A DNA stretch of 21,746 nt from Welwitschia mirabilis (lineage: Eukaryota; Gnetophyta; Gnetopsida; Welwitschiales). The stretch is from positions 2,084,105 through 2,105,850 of the forward strand of contig JBOZIK010000001.1 of NCBI GenBank assembly GCA_051453625.1. Direction: 5' to 3'. Each line of letters begins with the position of its first letter. The stretch's first letter is position 1. Both the position numbers and the translations under genes were made by a program. Shown piece after piece: positions 8,590-15,985 of this stretch. The notes beneath the pieces are model-generated. The model was not told where the DNA came from and ran no database searches. It saw nothing but the letters and a program-made list of their open reading frames with translations.

Positions 8590-9595
8590 AATTTAGAGAG
8601 AGAAGAAAATATAGTATTTTCCCAGAAAGTGACATGACAAGAAATATGAATACATCAAGAGATATAATCCCAACATCTACACCCTTTATGTTCAGTTGCA
8701 TATCCAAGAAAGCAATATAAACGAGCTTGAGTTCTAACTTTGTGTATTCATGATCTTATAGAAGAACAAAACACACACATCTAAAAGGTTTCAGAACTGA
8801 GTAATCGGGTAGAGTTCTAAATAATCTCTGATGAGGAGAAAGATTATTAGGAATAGGGGTAGGACTTCAATTTATAGTAAAAACAGCTATAAGGTTAGCT
8901 TCTCCCCAAAATCTTTCAGGGCAAGAAGAAGAGAGTAACTGAGCACGAACAGTATCAAGAATGTGACAATATTTTTGTTCAGCCCTCCCATTTTACTGTG
9001 AGGTACTAGGACATGATCGCTAGATGATACGAACCTGTTCACTAAGGAATTGGAATAATGAAGACTCCTTGTATTTAGTGGCATTGTCGGTATGGAGAAC
9101 CTTAATTTTCTAAGAAAACGGAGTTCCTATCATAAGGGCAAATTTGATATAAACTTATGATAGTTCAGAACGATGCNNNNNNNNNNTATCGATAACCATT
9201 CATTATTGCAATCAAGGAAGATCCCCAAATATCAGACTGAACAAGTTCAAATGGACAATTAGAAACAGAAGTACTATTACTAAAGGTCATGGTTGGTTGT
9301 TTTCCCAGTTGAAATGAATGCAACGGAATGGTTCAAATTTAGATAAACCTAATAGACCATGAGAAATTAAAGACTGAAGTTTGGTAGTAGATGCATGTCT
9401 AATATGTAGATGCCACTGGTAGGTAGAAGAATCGATGTTCACTATAGATATATGATGAGGAGGAAGATGCATAGACTGGAGCTCAAACAATCTTCCCACT
9501 CGATGACCCGTCTTGGCCTGTCTATGGATCCTGGGCCTGACAAGCAGAATGAGAAAAGATAACTTTAAAGCCTTGTTTAAACAGTTGACCAACAA
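8590..9595 (-). pseudogene. copia integrase remnant, DDE triad preserved
   Basis: The minus strand gives a pre-integrase domain with VGRLFELQSMHLPPHH and YQWHLHIRHAS, then FRCIHFN where the zinc-binding Cys pair should be; the second Cys is Phe. After a frameshift comes the catalytic core: VQSDIWGSS (Asp 9231-9233), LHTDNATKY (Asp 9086-9088) and NGRAEQKYCHI (Glu 8978-8980). The last two acidic residues have exactly 35 residues between them, the DD(35)E spacing of integrases. A stop lies just before NGRAE (CAA to TAA). Beyond, PERFWGEANLIAV and HEYTKLELKLVYIAFL match the copia integrase tail. The enzyme inserts the cDNA into the host chromosome. Ten Ns at 9177-9186 interrupt the core. Catalytic residues survive but the protein is broken. 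Confidence 0.85.
9177..9186. other. assembly gap, 10 N
   Basis: Ten Ns in the integrase core between the first and second catalytic Asp. Confidence 0.99.
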
Positions 9596-9830
9596 AAATA
9601 AGATTTAGGTTTAAATTTGGGACACAATAAGTGTCTAGGAGATTAGGATAAGAGGTAGTAACATGACCATTGTGTGTGACTAGCATTTTATTACCATTAG
9701 CAGTATGTATAGGTGGTAAAGAAAGGGCCAATGTTTTAGGGATTAAAATGTTAGAATTAAGAGTTATGTGATTGCAACAGGCAAAATCAAATAGCCAAGA
9801 AGAATTACTTTAAGTGGTTGACATGGCAGA
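9522..9830 (-). pseudogene. copia aspartic protease to pre-integrase linker
   Basis: On the minus strand, WLFDFACCNHIT (around 9760-9800) sits where copia polyproteins have the protease active site, normally D-S/T-G/A. Asp is present (9786-9788) but the next residue is Phe (TTT), consistent with one C-to-T change from Ser. It is followed by LSLPPIHTANGNKM and NLNLIFVGQLFKQG, conserved protease-to-integrase linker motifs. The protease would cut the Gag-Pol polyprotein in the particle. Loss of the Ser/Thr should inactivate it. Neighbours are gag upstream and the GAG-pre-integrase domain downstream, in the normal copia order. Confidence 0.72.
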
Positions 9831-9983
9831 CGAAGAATTTGAAGAGATCACCTACTTAAGAAGGGCTTGGAGATCACTTATGGTAATGGAACTAGAATTG
9901 TCAGTGGTAGCAACAACAATGGATGAAGACCCAGGCTTCGAGATAACTCAAGACTTAAAAATTTCACAAGTAGAACGCGAAGG

Positions 9984-10718
9984 TCAAGTAGGATAATTTG
10001 GCTTGATATAACCAAGGCCATGGTAATACCTGCATTCTATAGTTGGATAATTTGCAAATAAATGACCAAATTGATTGTAATTCTTACACAAATGAGCACT
10101 AGATTTCTGAGAGGATCTGGAGGTAGTAGTGGCAAGGATCACATCAGATGGAGCAGTCTTGTTTAATTGAAGACAAGTCTTCTTAAAAATTATTTCTTGA
10201 ATAGCAGCTTCAAGAGTAGGCAGGAGATTACGACGCAACAAAGTAGTCTTGGCTGTCATTGACCTTGGCCTGAGAGAGTTGGTCCCAAATGGGCTGAAAT
10301 TAAGTAAGAAAATCATTGATGGACTAACCAGGTTCTTGCTTAATATTATGAAGAACAGTCCACAACTGATAGTGGTGTGCTAAACCAGTATTGGTGTATC
10401 GATCTGCTAAGAAATCCCAAATATCTTTTGCAGTTTTAAAATGGGAAAATTGACTGTGAATAGATGGTATCGATGTATTACAAAACCAGGTGATTATCTG
10501 ATAATTTTACTATCCCAATATTCAAGATGATCAGTAAATTTTGTCACAGCTTCGTCTTTTCCTTTGATTAGTTTAGCAATATCACTAGTAACAATTCTCC
10601 ATAATTTTTTCCTAATTAGAAAACTTTTCATAACTTGAGCTCATAAATTTTAATTAGATCCATTTAGAATAGTAGAAATGGGCATAGTTACCTGGGCAGA
10701 ACCATCTGATTTGTCCAT
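9984..10718 (-). pseudogene. copia gag (nucleocapsid) remnant
   Basis: The likely start is ATG at 10716-10718, giving MDKSDGSAQVTMPIST then LNGSN, a typical start for this gag type; a stop follows at once (GSN*NLW). The C-terminal part (10316-9984) is open: AAIQEI, SDVILATTTS, then two adjacent CCHC zinc knuckles. Gag packages element RNA into cytoplasmic virus-like particles and the knuckles bind RNA. Both knuckles are damaged: in the first (about 10040-10090) Cys2 and Cys3 are Tyr; in the second (about 9990-10037) Cys2 and Cys3 are Tyr and His is Tyr. Stops and frame changes between 10700 and 10316 mean no functional Gag. An off-frame open run at 10654-10968 is not the gag frame. Confidence 0.85.
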
Positions 10719-10747
10719 TGGAAAGTTGATTTGGATCATAGTACTGG

Positions 10748-11368
10748 TTGTGTAGTGAATCTAGCCGGTGCATCACTAGGCTATGGCGGATGAACAGGAA
10801 ACTGATCAGCATGGTTGATTTGTGCTCATCAAAGGGTGGTGGCATGACTGAAAGAATTGGCTTTGGACAGAGACGAAACACCCTCAAACAGGTTGTGGAT
10901 ATCATGCTAGGCGATGCAAAGAAGGTCATTATGCTTGAATTCAACCCGAAACAGACACCAAGATTCACAGAAAATGAAAAACAGCCTCAAGATTAGAAGA
11001 AGAGGGTAATGAGGAGGAAGAAAGTGGAGGGGGCCCGTGAAAGAGGCAGAGATTTTGTAAAGGTAGCTCAGTTTGTCTCTGAAAATGGTTTCAAATTAGC
11101 CTATGCAACTAAAGATGGTGCAGAGGGTCTAATTTAAAGAAAGAAGGGGAAAAAAGGAGGCTTTTAATTGTTTAATTGATTCTTGTTCTGAAAGGCCCTT
11201 CCAGGGTTTCCACAAGAGAAGCTAAAGGAATACCCACAGCTGACAATTTTCTACAATGAAACAGTCAATACATACACCGTTTCACATGAAAAGGCTCAAG
11301 AAATAATAAGGTTTGCAACTTCTAACTTCCCAAATGAACCGACAAGCATTGACCTCAAACTAGAATAA
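10748..11368 (+). pseudogene. TIFY-domain (JAZ-like) gene fragment, antisense in the copia leader
   Basis: A plus-strand frame runs from about 10748 to 11126 with one TAG (10994-10996). A candidate 78-bp intron follows (11127-11204, GT...TTCCAG), and then, in frame, exon 2 (11205-11368, stop TAA). Exon 2 reads FPQEKLKEYPQ, LTIFYNETVNTY and VSHEKAQEIIRFA. This fits the TIFY domain of plant JAZ/ZIM proteins: TIFY at 11243-11254, a Val two residues after the following Thr, and KAxxI near the end. TIFY domains mediate dimerisation and NINJA contact in jasmonate repression in the nucleus. The conserved Gly after TIFYx is Glu here. No Jas motif is visible before the stop, and the upstream exon is unrecognised. 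It lies entirely between gag (ending 10718) and the primer-binding site, opposite to element transcription, so it looks captured and dead. The region 10748-10800 may be element leader rather than gene. Confidence 0.6.
11127..11204 (+). other. candidate retained intron in the TIFY fragment
   Basis: 78 bp beginning GTCTAATT and ending TTGTTCTG...TTCCAG, with a T-rich 3' half and in-frame stops inside. Removing it joins the upstream frame to the TIFY frame. Confidence 0.42.
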
Positions 11369-11608
11369 ATATCTTCTTCTGCACCTCCATCTCTAATTGA
11401 CGAAAAAATCCAAAGTTATCAACGAGACTATCGCAGATGAGAAAGAGATCCGCGAAAGCATGACTAAGGCAGGGGCTGAGAGCAAGAGAGTAGTGGGAGT
11501 AGTAGGAGAGCAGACACAAGGCAGTGATGAGTTACATAGGAGACAACATCTTCTATAGAAAGACAACATTAAACGAGCGACCTAGAGGAACACAGAAGCC
11601 AAAACCTT
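11369..11608 (-). other. copia 5' leader, PBS-proximal part
   Basis: About 240 bp between the TIFY fragment and the primer-binding site. No gene is seen; as the proximal leader of the element RNA it probably holds packaging and dimerisation signals, which I cannot identify. Confidence 0.4.
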
Positions 11609-11620
11609 GCTCTGATATCA
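11609..11620 (-). promoter_or_regulatory. primer-binding site for initiator-Met tRNA
   Basis: TGATATCAGAGC on the minus strand differs by one G-to-A change from TGGTATCAGAGC, the standard plant copia site complementary to the 3' end of initiator methionine tRNA. It adjoins the LTR with no spacer. Confidence 0.88.
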
Positions 11621-11786
11621 TATTAATTTGAAAGAAATTTCTATATTTCATCACTACTAATGCATATACACACTACGCTTATATAGGCTTAGAGGAATGT
11701 AAAAAAATAACAAGAGATGAGAAGATATCCCAAGAAATATGCTAATCATCCCAAAAATATGCTAAATTTCTAATATTATGCTAACA
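11621..11786 (-). repeat. 5' LTR of the copia element
   Basis: Partner of 5292-5457. It directly abuts the primer-binding site at 11609-11620 and is followed outside by the TTTAA duplication. Confidence 0.9.
11679..11685 (-). promoter_or_regulatory. TATA box in the 5' LTR
   Basis: TATATAA on the minus strand, about 100 bp into the LTR and 60 bp before its end, a sensible place for the element's RNA polymerase II promoter. The 3' LTR copy is changed to TATACAA. Confidence 0.5.
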
Positions 11787-11791
11787 TTTAA
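11787..11791. repeat. TTTAA target-site duplication, right copy
   Basis: Five bases immediately outside the 5' LTR, identical to 5287-5291. Confidence 0.8.
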
Positions 11792-12225
11792 TATGGACTG
11801 GAAGCTCGTCCTTCACACAGTGGGTGTAATTCTGGATGCCCTCATTAAAAATAGTAGAACTAAAACAAATGTAGGTTAGTTATTTATAAAGATGATGCAA
11901 AAGAAAATGCTTACATTTCAAGTGTAGAAGTAAAGTAGATACTTGAGGTGCGCCCTTAGCTTGAGGCATTGGTGTTAGCATGTAATCTTTGTTTGCATAT
12001 GTTTCCCATAATTTAACTTAATTTTCCTCTTTTTTGGATGTGTGTTACTATTTTGCTATTAATGGATAAATTGCTTATTGGTTTTCCTATGAGAAAAGCA
12101 ATAAATAAATGCTGCTTCTTGTTTCATACTTTTGGGGCCTCTCTAAGATTCTAAAGGGAATATTCAGTGATGGAGAACAGTAATAATACAATTCCATTTG
12201 TTATTTTTTATGGACATTCTTTGGA
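11792..12225. other. AT-rich spacer right of the copia element
   Basis: About 430 bp with no gene or repeat recognised. It is the right half of the original insertion site. Confidence 0.45.
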
Positions 12226-12393
12226 TCAGAGGATGGTGATGAGCTCAAGAGAGAGTGTTTTTATAGGGCTCCCATCAGTAGCAGCACATACAGATTCAAG
12301 GTTTTTCATAATATCATTATCAATTTTCCTTAGAAGTTCAAGGTTTTTGGCCTTATTAATGAAGCCCATTGCCTCAAGATCCCAAACAAGTTT
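12226..12393 (-). pseudogene. unassigned coding-like fragment on the minus strand
   Basis: The minus frame is open for about 55 codons between stops. It reads LVWDLEAMGFINKAK, NLELLRKIDNDIMKNLES and then VCAATDGSPIKTLSLELI, a balanced soluble-protein composition with a helical LRKIDNDIMKNL segment, unlike the plus-strand open run that overlaps it (12167-12469), which is rich in Ile, Phe and Ser. There is no start codon context, splice site or neighbour to give a function, and I do not recognise the family. It could be an exon of a decayed gene or an old transposon ORF piece. Confidence 0.33.
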
Positions 12394-13140
12394 ATGTTCT
12401 CAAATAGTTGTGTTCCCATTGATATCAGTTTTAATTTTCAACAATAAAAAATTTATGAGTATGCAATAACAAGTTTATGAGTATGCATGTAATGTAGTTT
12501 ATACGACAAGAAGAGAATGGTAAATCATTGAGCATGACCTTTTCCACCTCTATAGTAGATGAAACATTGAAATAATCCTGCATTGATCACCAGTATCCTT
12601 ACAAAATACCCTCAAATGTGAAATTTATGAAGTCCTAATAGGAGGAGGGTAAGGGAAATAGGAAGTATCTTTTCTTTTCTCTTAGTGAAAGGCTGGGCCA
12701 TTAAGCCTACCACTCACTTTAATTACATCTCCTCTTCCCTCTTTTTTCAACTGGCTATTGTAACTGGGTTCATTAAATAATAAGGAATTTATGATCAAAC
12801 CAATAAGTCGATTTATGATAAAATGAAAAATGTATTTTAGCTTAATAATATTATTAGTTAATAGACTTTTGAAAAATAAAATTTACACATTCATATTTTC
12901 TTCTTAAGTTTCTTTCTATTTTTACTCTATGGAGCCCCCCTTCAATTTCCAAATACTACCCACAGAGAGATACCATCACACTTGACAGATAATATAGTCC
13001 ATCATGTGAAAATATTGGCTCACAATTTTCTCGAGAAATTTTTGTAGCATAAGATTTCAGTAGCTATAAATAAAAAAATCATTTTTGAAATATGAAAAGA
13101 TGGAAGAAATAACAAAAAAACTAAAATTGAGCATTCTTTC
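12394..13140. other. AT-rich spacer, no gene seen
   Basis: About 750 bp, very AT-rich in the middle (12770-12900). No coding frame, RNA gene or terminal repeat recognised. Confidence 0.4.
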
Positions 13141-13343
13141 ATGAAAAATGGCTTTTGGTTAGGGGCCAAAAATTTTATCATTTCCACAATTCTTTCTTTT
13201 GTACTAGTATGCCACAAGGTATCAACATTACTTCAAAATTTTAAGGCCTCTTTTTCCATAACAAAATTGTCCTTATCCTCCTCTACCTTTGCATCTACTG
13301 CTTTGTGTCTTAGATTCACCTACAATTCCAAGGTTGTGGTTTC
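13141..13343 (-). pseudogene. unassigned decayed coding fragment on the minus strand
   Basis: A single minus frame of 67 codons reads ETTTLEL, stop, VNLRHKAVDAKVEEDKDNF, VMEKEALKF, stop, then SNVDTLWHTSTKERIVEMIK. The two stops (TAG, TGA) are each one transition from a sense codon (CAG, CGA), typical of decay of methylated DNA. The charged, heptad-like composition (VDAKVEEDKDNFVMEKEAL) suggests a former coiled-coil region. A plus-strand open run over the same bases (13141-13359) has low-quality composition and is its shadow. The family is not recognised; a gag or accessory protein of a retroelement is possible. Confidence 0.35.
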
Positions 13344-13745
13344 CCACCAATGGATCTAGGAAGAAGAAAGACAATATGGATTGAAGGAGTCTAGATGCAT
13401 AAGTAGAGAATAATAATGTTTGGAATGAGAGATCTTTGGAGTTATTGTGTTAATCATCTTTATGTGCATCTCTAGAATGGAATGTTGGAATGCCAATACT
13501 AGGTAATGCTAATATCTGGAATCCATCTTATGATCTGCTCCCAAAAACACTCAATTTTGAAATGAACGCAGGGCAAAATGTGTAGCTAAAAATCTAAAAT
13601 CTGCATAAAGTAAAAGAAATACATGCATAGTAGGGTTTGATGATCATTCCTTCACCTTGTGGCCATCATGTTTATGGACATCATGTGGCCCACTCCATTT
13701 TAAACAATGAATCAGATTTGTAGTGATGTGGCCCATCTGATTGAT
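13344..13745. other. spacer, no gene seen
   Basis: About 400 bp without recognisable coding sequence. The stretch 13645-13700 repeats ATCATG and GGCCCA-like words without clear periodicity. Confidence 0.35.
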
Positions 13746-13749
13746 TTAG

Positions 13750-13938
13750 AAATAGGCTATAGGTGACTCAAGTTTTTTTTTCCCATCACTTCTCTTTTTG
13801 AACGCCTCCATCTTTGACTTTTCTATTTTCAATGTTCTCCGTCCTACTAAGTGTGCTTGACTCTCCAACATTCTTACTCTGTTTCTAATGTTCTTGTCAT
13901 TGCTATATGCATTTGATAAAAAATAACACTCTGACAAG
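13750..13938. repeat. diverged dispersed repeat, copy B
   Basis: Partner of 1870-2030 in the same orientation. Its right end, AAAAAATAACACTC (about 13917-13930), falls directly before the gypsy RT frame at 13940, so copy B either belongs to the gypsy element or marks a rearrangement junction. The minus-strand open run here (13746-13937) gives a peptide related to that of copy A. Confidence 0.5.
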
Positions 13939-13939
13939 T

Positions 13940-14740
13940 ATCTTCTCTGATATGATTGAGGAATTTCATGAAGTTTCCATTGATGGAGTTTCTATTTTTG
14001 ATGAAACCTTGGATTTATGTCTAGATCATTTGGAATTTATCCTTATGCATTATAAAGATAAAAATCTTATTTTTAATTGGGAGAAATGTAATTTCATGAT
14101 TGTAAATAGTATAGTTTGACATGTGATTTCTAAGAAAGGGATAGAAATAAACCTTGCTAAAGTTTAACTTATCACTCATCTTGTCATTCCTGAAAGTATT
14201 AAGGGCCTTAAATATTTTCTTAGATATTCTAGTTTTGAGAGAGGGTTCATTCATGACCTATAGATTTTTAAAGACTTTCACTAGTATGAATCATTAAAGA
14301 TGTTTTCTATTAAATGTAATAATACCTTTCAAAAATTAAAAATCTATTGACTTCATCTCTTATCTTATAACCTTCTAGTTAGTCTCTTTCTTTTGAGCTA
14401 TTATGAGTAATTATGTTATTGGAGTAGCTTTATATCAACAAAAGCATATAAAAATATATGCTATTTACCATGTAAGCAAAACATTACAAAGGTTTAATGA
14501 AATCGTATAATAACTTAAAAAGTTCTTCTAGCAATAGTTTTTGTCCTGTAAAAATTTAGATCATATCTTATAGGTGTGAAAACCATCATATTCACTAATT
14601 TTTCTACTCTTAAATACTAGTTAGATAAGAGAGATAAGGCTAGATTAATGAGAGAGATACTACTTTTATAAGAATTTATTCTTAAAATGAAGAATAAGAA
14701 AGAAGTAGAAAATTTAGTTGTTGAACACTTAGACCACACT
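13940..14740 (+). pseudogene. gypsy reverse transcriptase and RNase H remnant
   Basis: The frame at 13940 reads IFSDMIEEFHEVSIDGVSIF, then LDHLEFILMHYKDKNLIFNW and EKCNFMIVNSIV, the plant gypsy RT around its active site. Where the YxDD box should be, the residues are SIDG (13976-13987): the second catalytic Asp is Gly. Further on KGIEINLAKV and IPESIKGLKYFLRYSSFERGFI match the RT connection, and AIVFVL, KFRSYLIGVKTIIFTNFSTLKY and RLMREILLL match RNase H, where an expected catalytic Asp (FTD) is Asn. There are stops after VNSIV and many later. RT/RNase H would copy element RNA; this copy is dead. Confidence 0.87.
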
Positions 14741-15059
14741 AGGCCTTACCTTTCACCTCCTTTAAGTTCGCTTCCTATGAATAACTCATTTCTTGATGAA
14801 TATCTTCTATATTACAAGAGGAATGTGAGTATGCTAGTACAGTAAAGTATCTTCTCCCTTACAAACTACTCGATCATTAGAATGCTTAAGATAAAAAGTA
14901 ATTCTTGTATGATGTAAATAAGCAGTTTTGAAACGAGTCTTACCTTTTCAATTATGGCTTTAACTAAAGAATTTGTATGTGTATTTTATAATTAGAAATT
15001 TTAAATGTCTTAAAATTTACACATGATGGAGTGTATGGAGGTTCTATATATGAGGAAGA

Positions 15060-15940
15060 ATTCTCATAAAATACTTTATGTGGACTGTATTGGCTAACTC
15101 TTTTCAAAGATGCTTATAAACATTATAAAGCTTATAATGAATGTTAATAATTAGGTAGCATAAAAAAGAGAGATATAATGCCACTTTCTCCTATTCTTGA
15201 GATTGAACTATTTAATGTTTGAAGTATAGATTTTATTAAGCTATTTTCTTCATCTTTTAGATACCTATGTGTATATTGGTTTATGTAGATTACATTCTTA
15301 AGTAGTGTAAAGCTATTCCAACTAGAACTGATGATGCTAGAGTTGTTGGGAGATTCTTAAAAGAACATATCCTATCTTGCTTTAACCATTCTAAAGCTAA
15401 CATTACTGAAAAAGGAACTAAATTTTCTAACAGGATACTAAATAATTTGATGAAAAGATATTAAATAACTCAGAAAGTTGCAATATCTTATCATCCATAA
15501 ATCAATAATCAAGTAGAGGTTACTAAACAAGAGCTAAAAAAGATTCTATTAATAAAAAAAAAAAGTAAAGTATAAGAGAAAAGGTTAGTTCCTCCACATT
15601 AACAATGATCTTTGGGCTAAAGGACTATCTATAAGACTTTTATTGAAATGTTACCCTAATTAATTATATTAAAAAATCTTGTTACCTTTTCTTAAAAATT
15701 GAAGATAAAATTATTAGAGCCATAAAACAGCTAAATTAAAACTTGAATGAAGATTTAGAATTTTGGAAGATTAACCTAAATTAACTTAAAGAAATTAGAA
15801 ATAAATTCCATAAAAATAAAAAAAAAATCAAATACAAAGAATGAAATCCTATTATGATAGGCACATCCTTAGGAAATTCTTTGAACCTAATAACTTAGTT
15901 TTGTAGGATCTAGAATCCTAGGATCTAAAAATAAATTCAA
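15060..15940 (+). pseudogene. gypsy integrase remnant
   Basis: The plus strand gives SIDFIKLFSS with the first catalytic Asp (15229-15231), then RTDDARVVGRFLKEHILSCF, ITEKGTKF and NNQVEVTKQELKKIL (Glu 15516-15518). In the second motif the catalytic Asp position is Glu (15408-15410), still with exactly 35 residues to the final Glu. The tail continues with YKTFIEMLP, IKQLN, KEIRNKFHKNKK and YYDRHILRKFFEPNNLV, the usual gypsy integrase C-terminal region. A frameshift separates the first and second motifs, and stops are frequent. The integrase would join cDNA to chromosomal DNA; it is not functional here. Confidence 0.85.
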
Positions 15941-15985
15941 AAGATATCTCCACCAAGTATTAAATACTAAAAATATTTGTGCATA

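Larger units (their letters stand above)
5292..11786 (-). mobile_element. full-length, decayed Ty1/copia LTR retrotransposon
   Basis: The element reads from 11786 (5') to 5292 (3'). It has a 166-bp LTR at each end, TTTAA target duplications outside (5287-5291, 11787-11791), a primer-binding site just inside the 5' LTR, a polypurine tract just inside the 3' LTR, and the copia order gag, protease, integrase, RT, RNase H. Integrase before RT defines Ty1/copia. The short LTRs and gag/pre-integrase type fit the Ale/Retrofit group, though that assignment is from memory of the family. By eye the LTRs differ by about ten substitutions and four one-base indels, so the insertion is old. All reading frames are broken, and six N-runs lie inside, so true length is uncertain. 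The leader between PBS and gag (about 890 bp) contains a foreign-looking TIFY-domain fragment. Confidence 0.92.
13940..15940 (+). mobile_element. Ty3/gypsy retrotransposon remnant (partial pol)
   Basis: The plus strand carries, in order, the end of RT, RNase H and integrase with its C-terminal tail, the Ty3/gypsy arrangement of RT before integrase. The start of RT, protease and gag are missing on the left, and no LTR, PBS or polypurine tract was found. The sequence is very AT-rich and has dozens of stops, so it is older than the two copia elements. On the right it fades near 15940, close to the start of the Sirevirus-like LTR at about 15986, which appears to have been inserted into it. Confidence 0.85.

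Noticed and set aside
9814-9996. 60-codon plus-strand open frame
   Set aside because: Shadow of the copia gag-protease region on the opposite strand.
10654-10968. 104-codon minus-strand open frame as gag
   Set aside because: It overlaps the gag start in the wrong frame; the gag-like MDKSDGSAQVT frame starts at 10718.
12167-12469. 100-codon plus-strand open frame
   Set aside because: Composition is poor and the minus strand over the same bases looks more protein-like.
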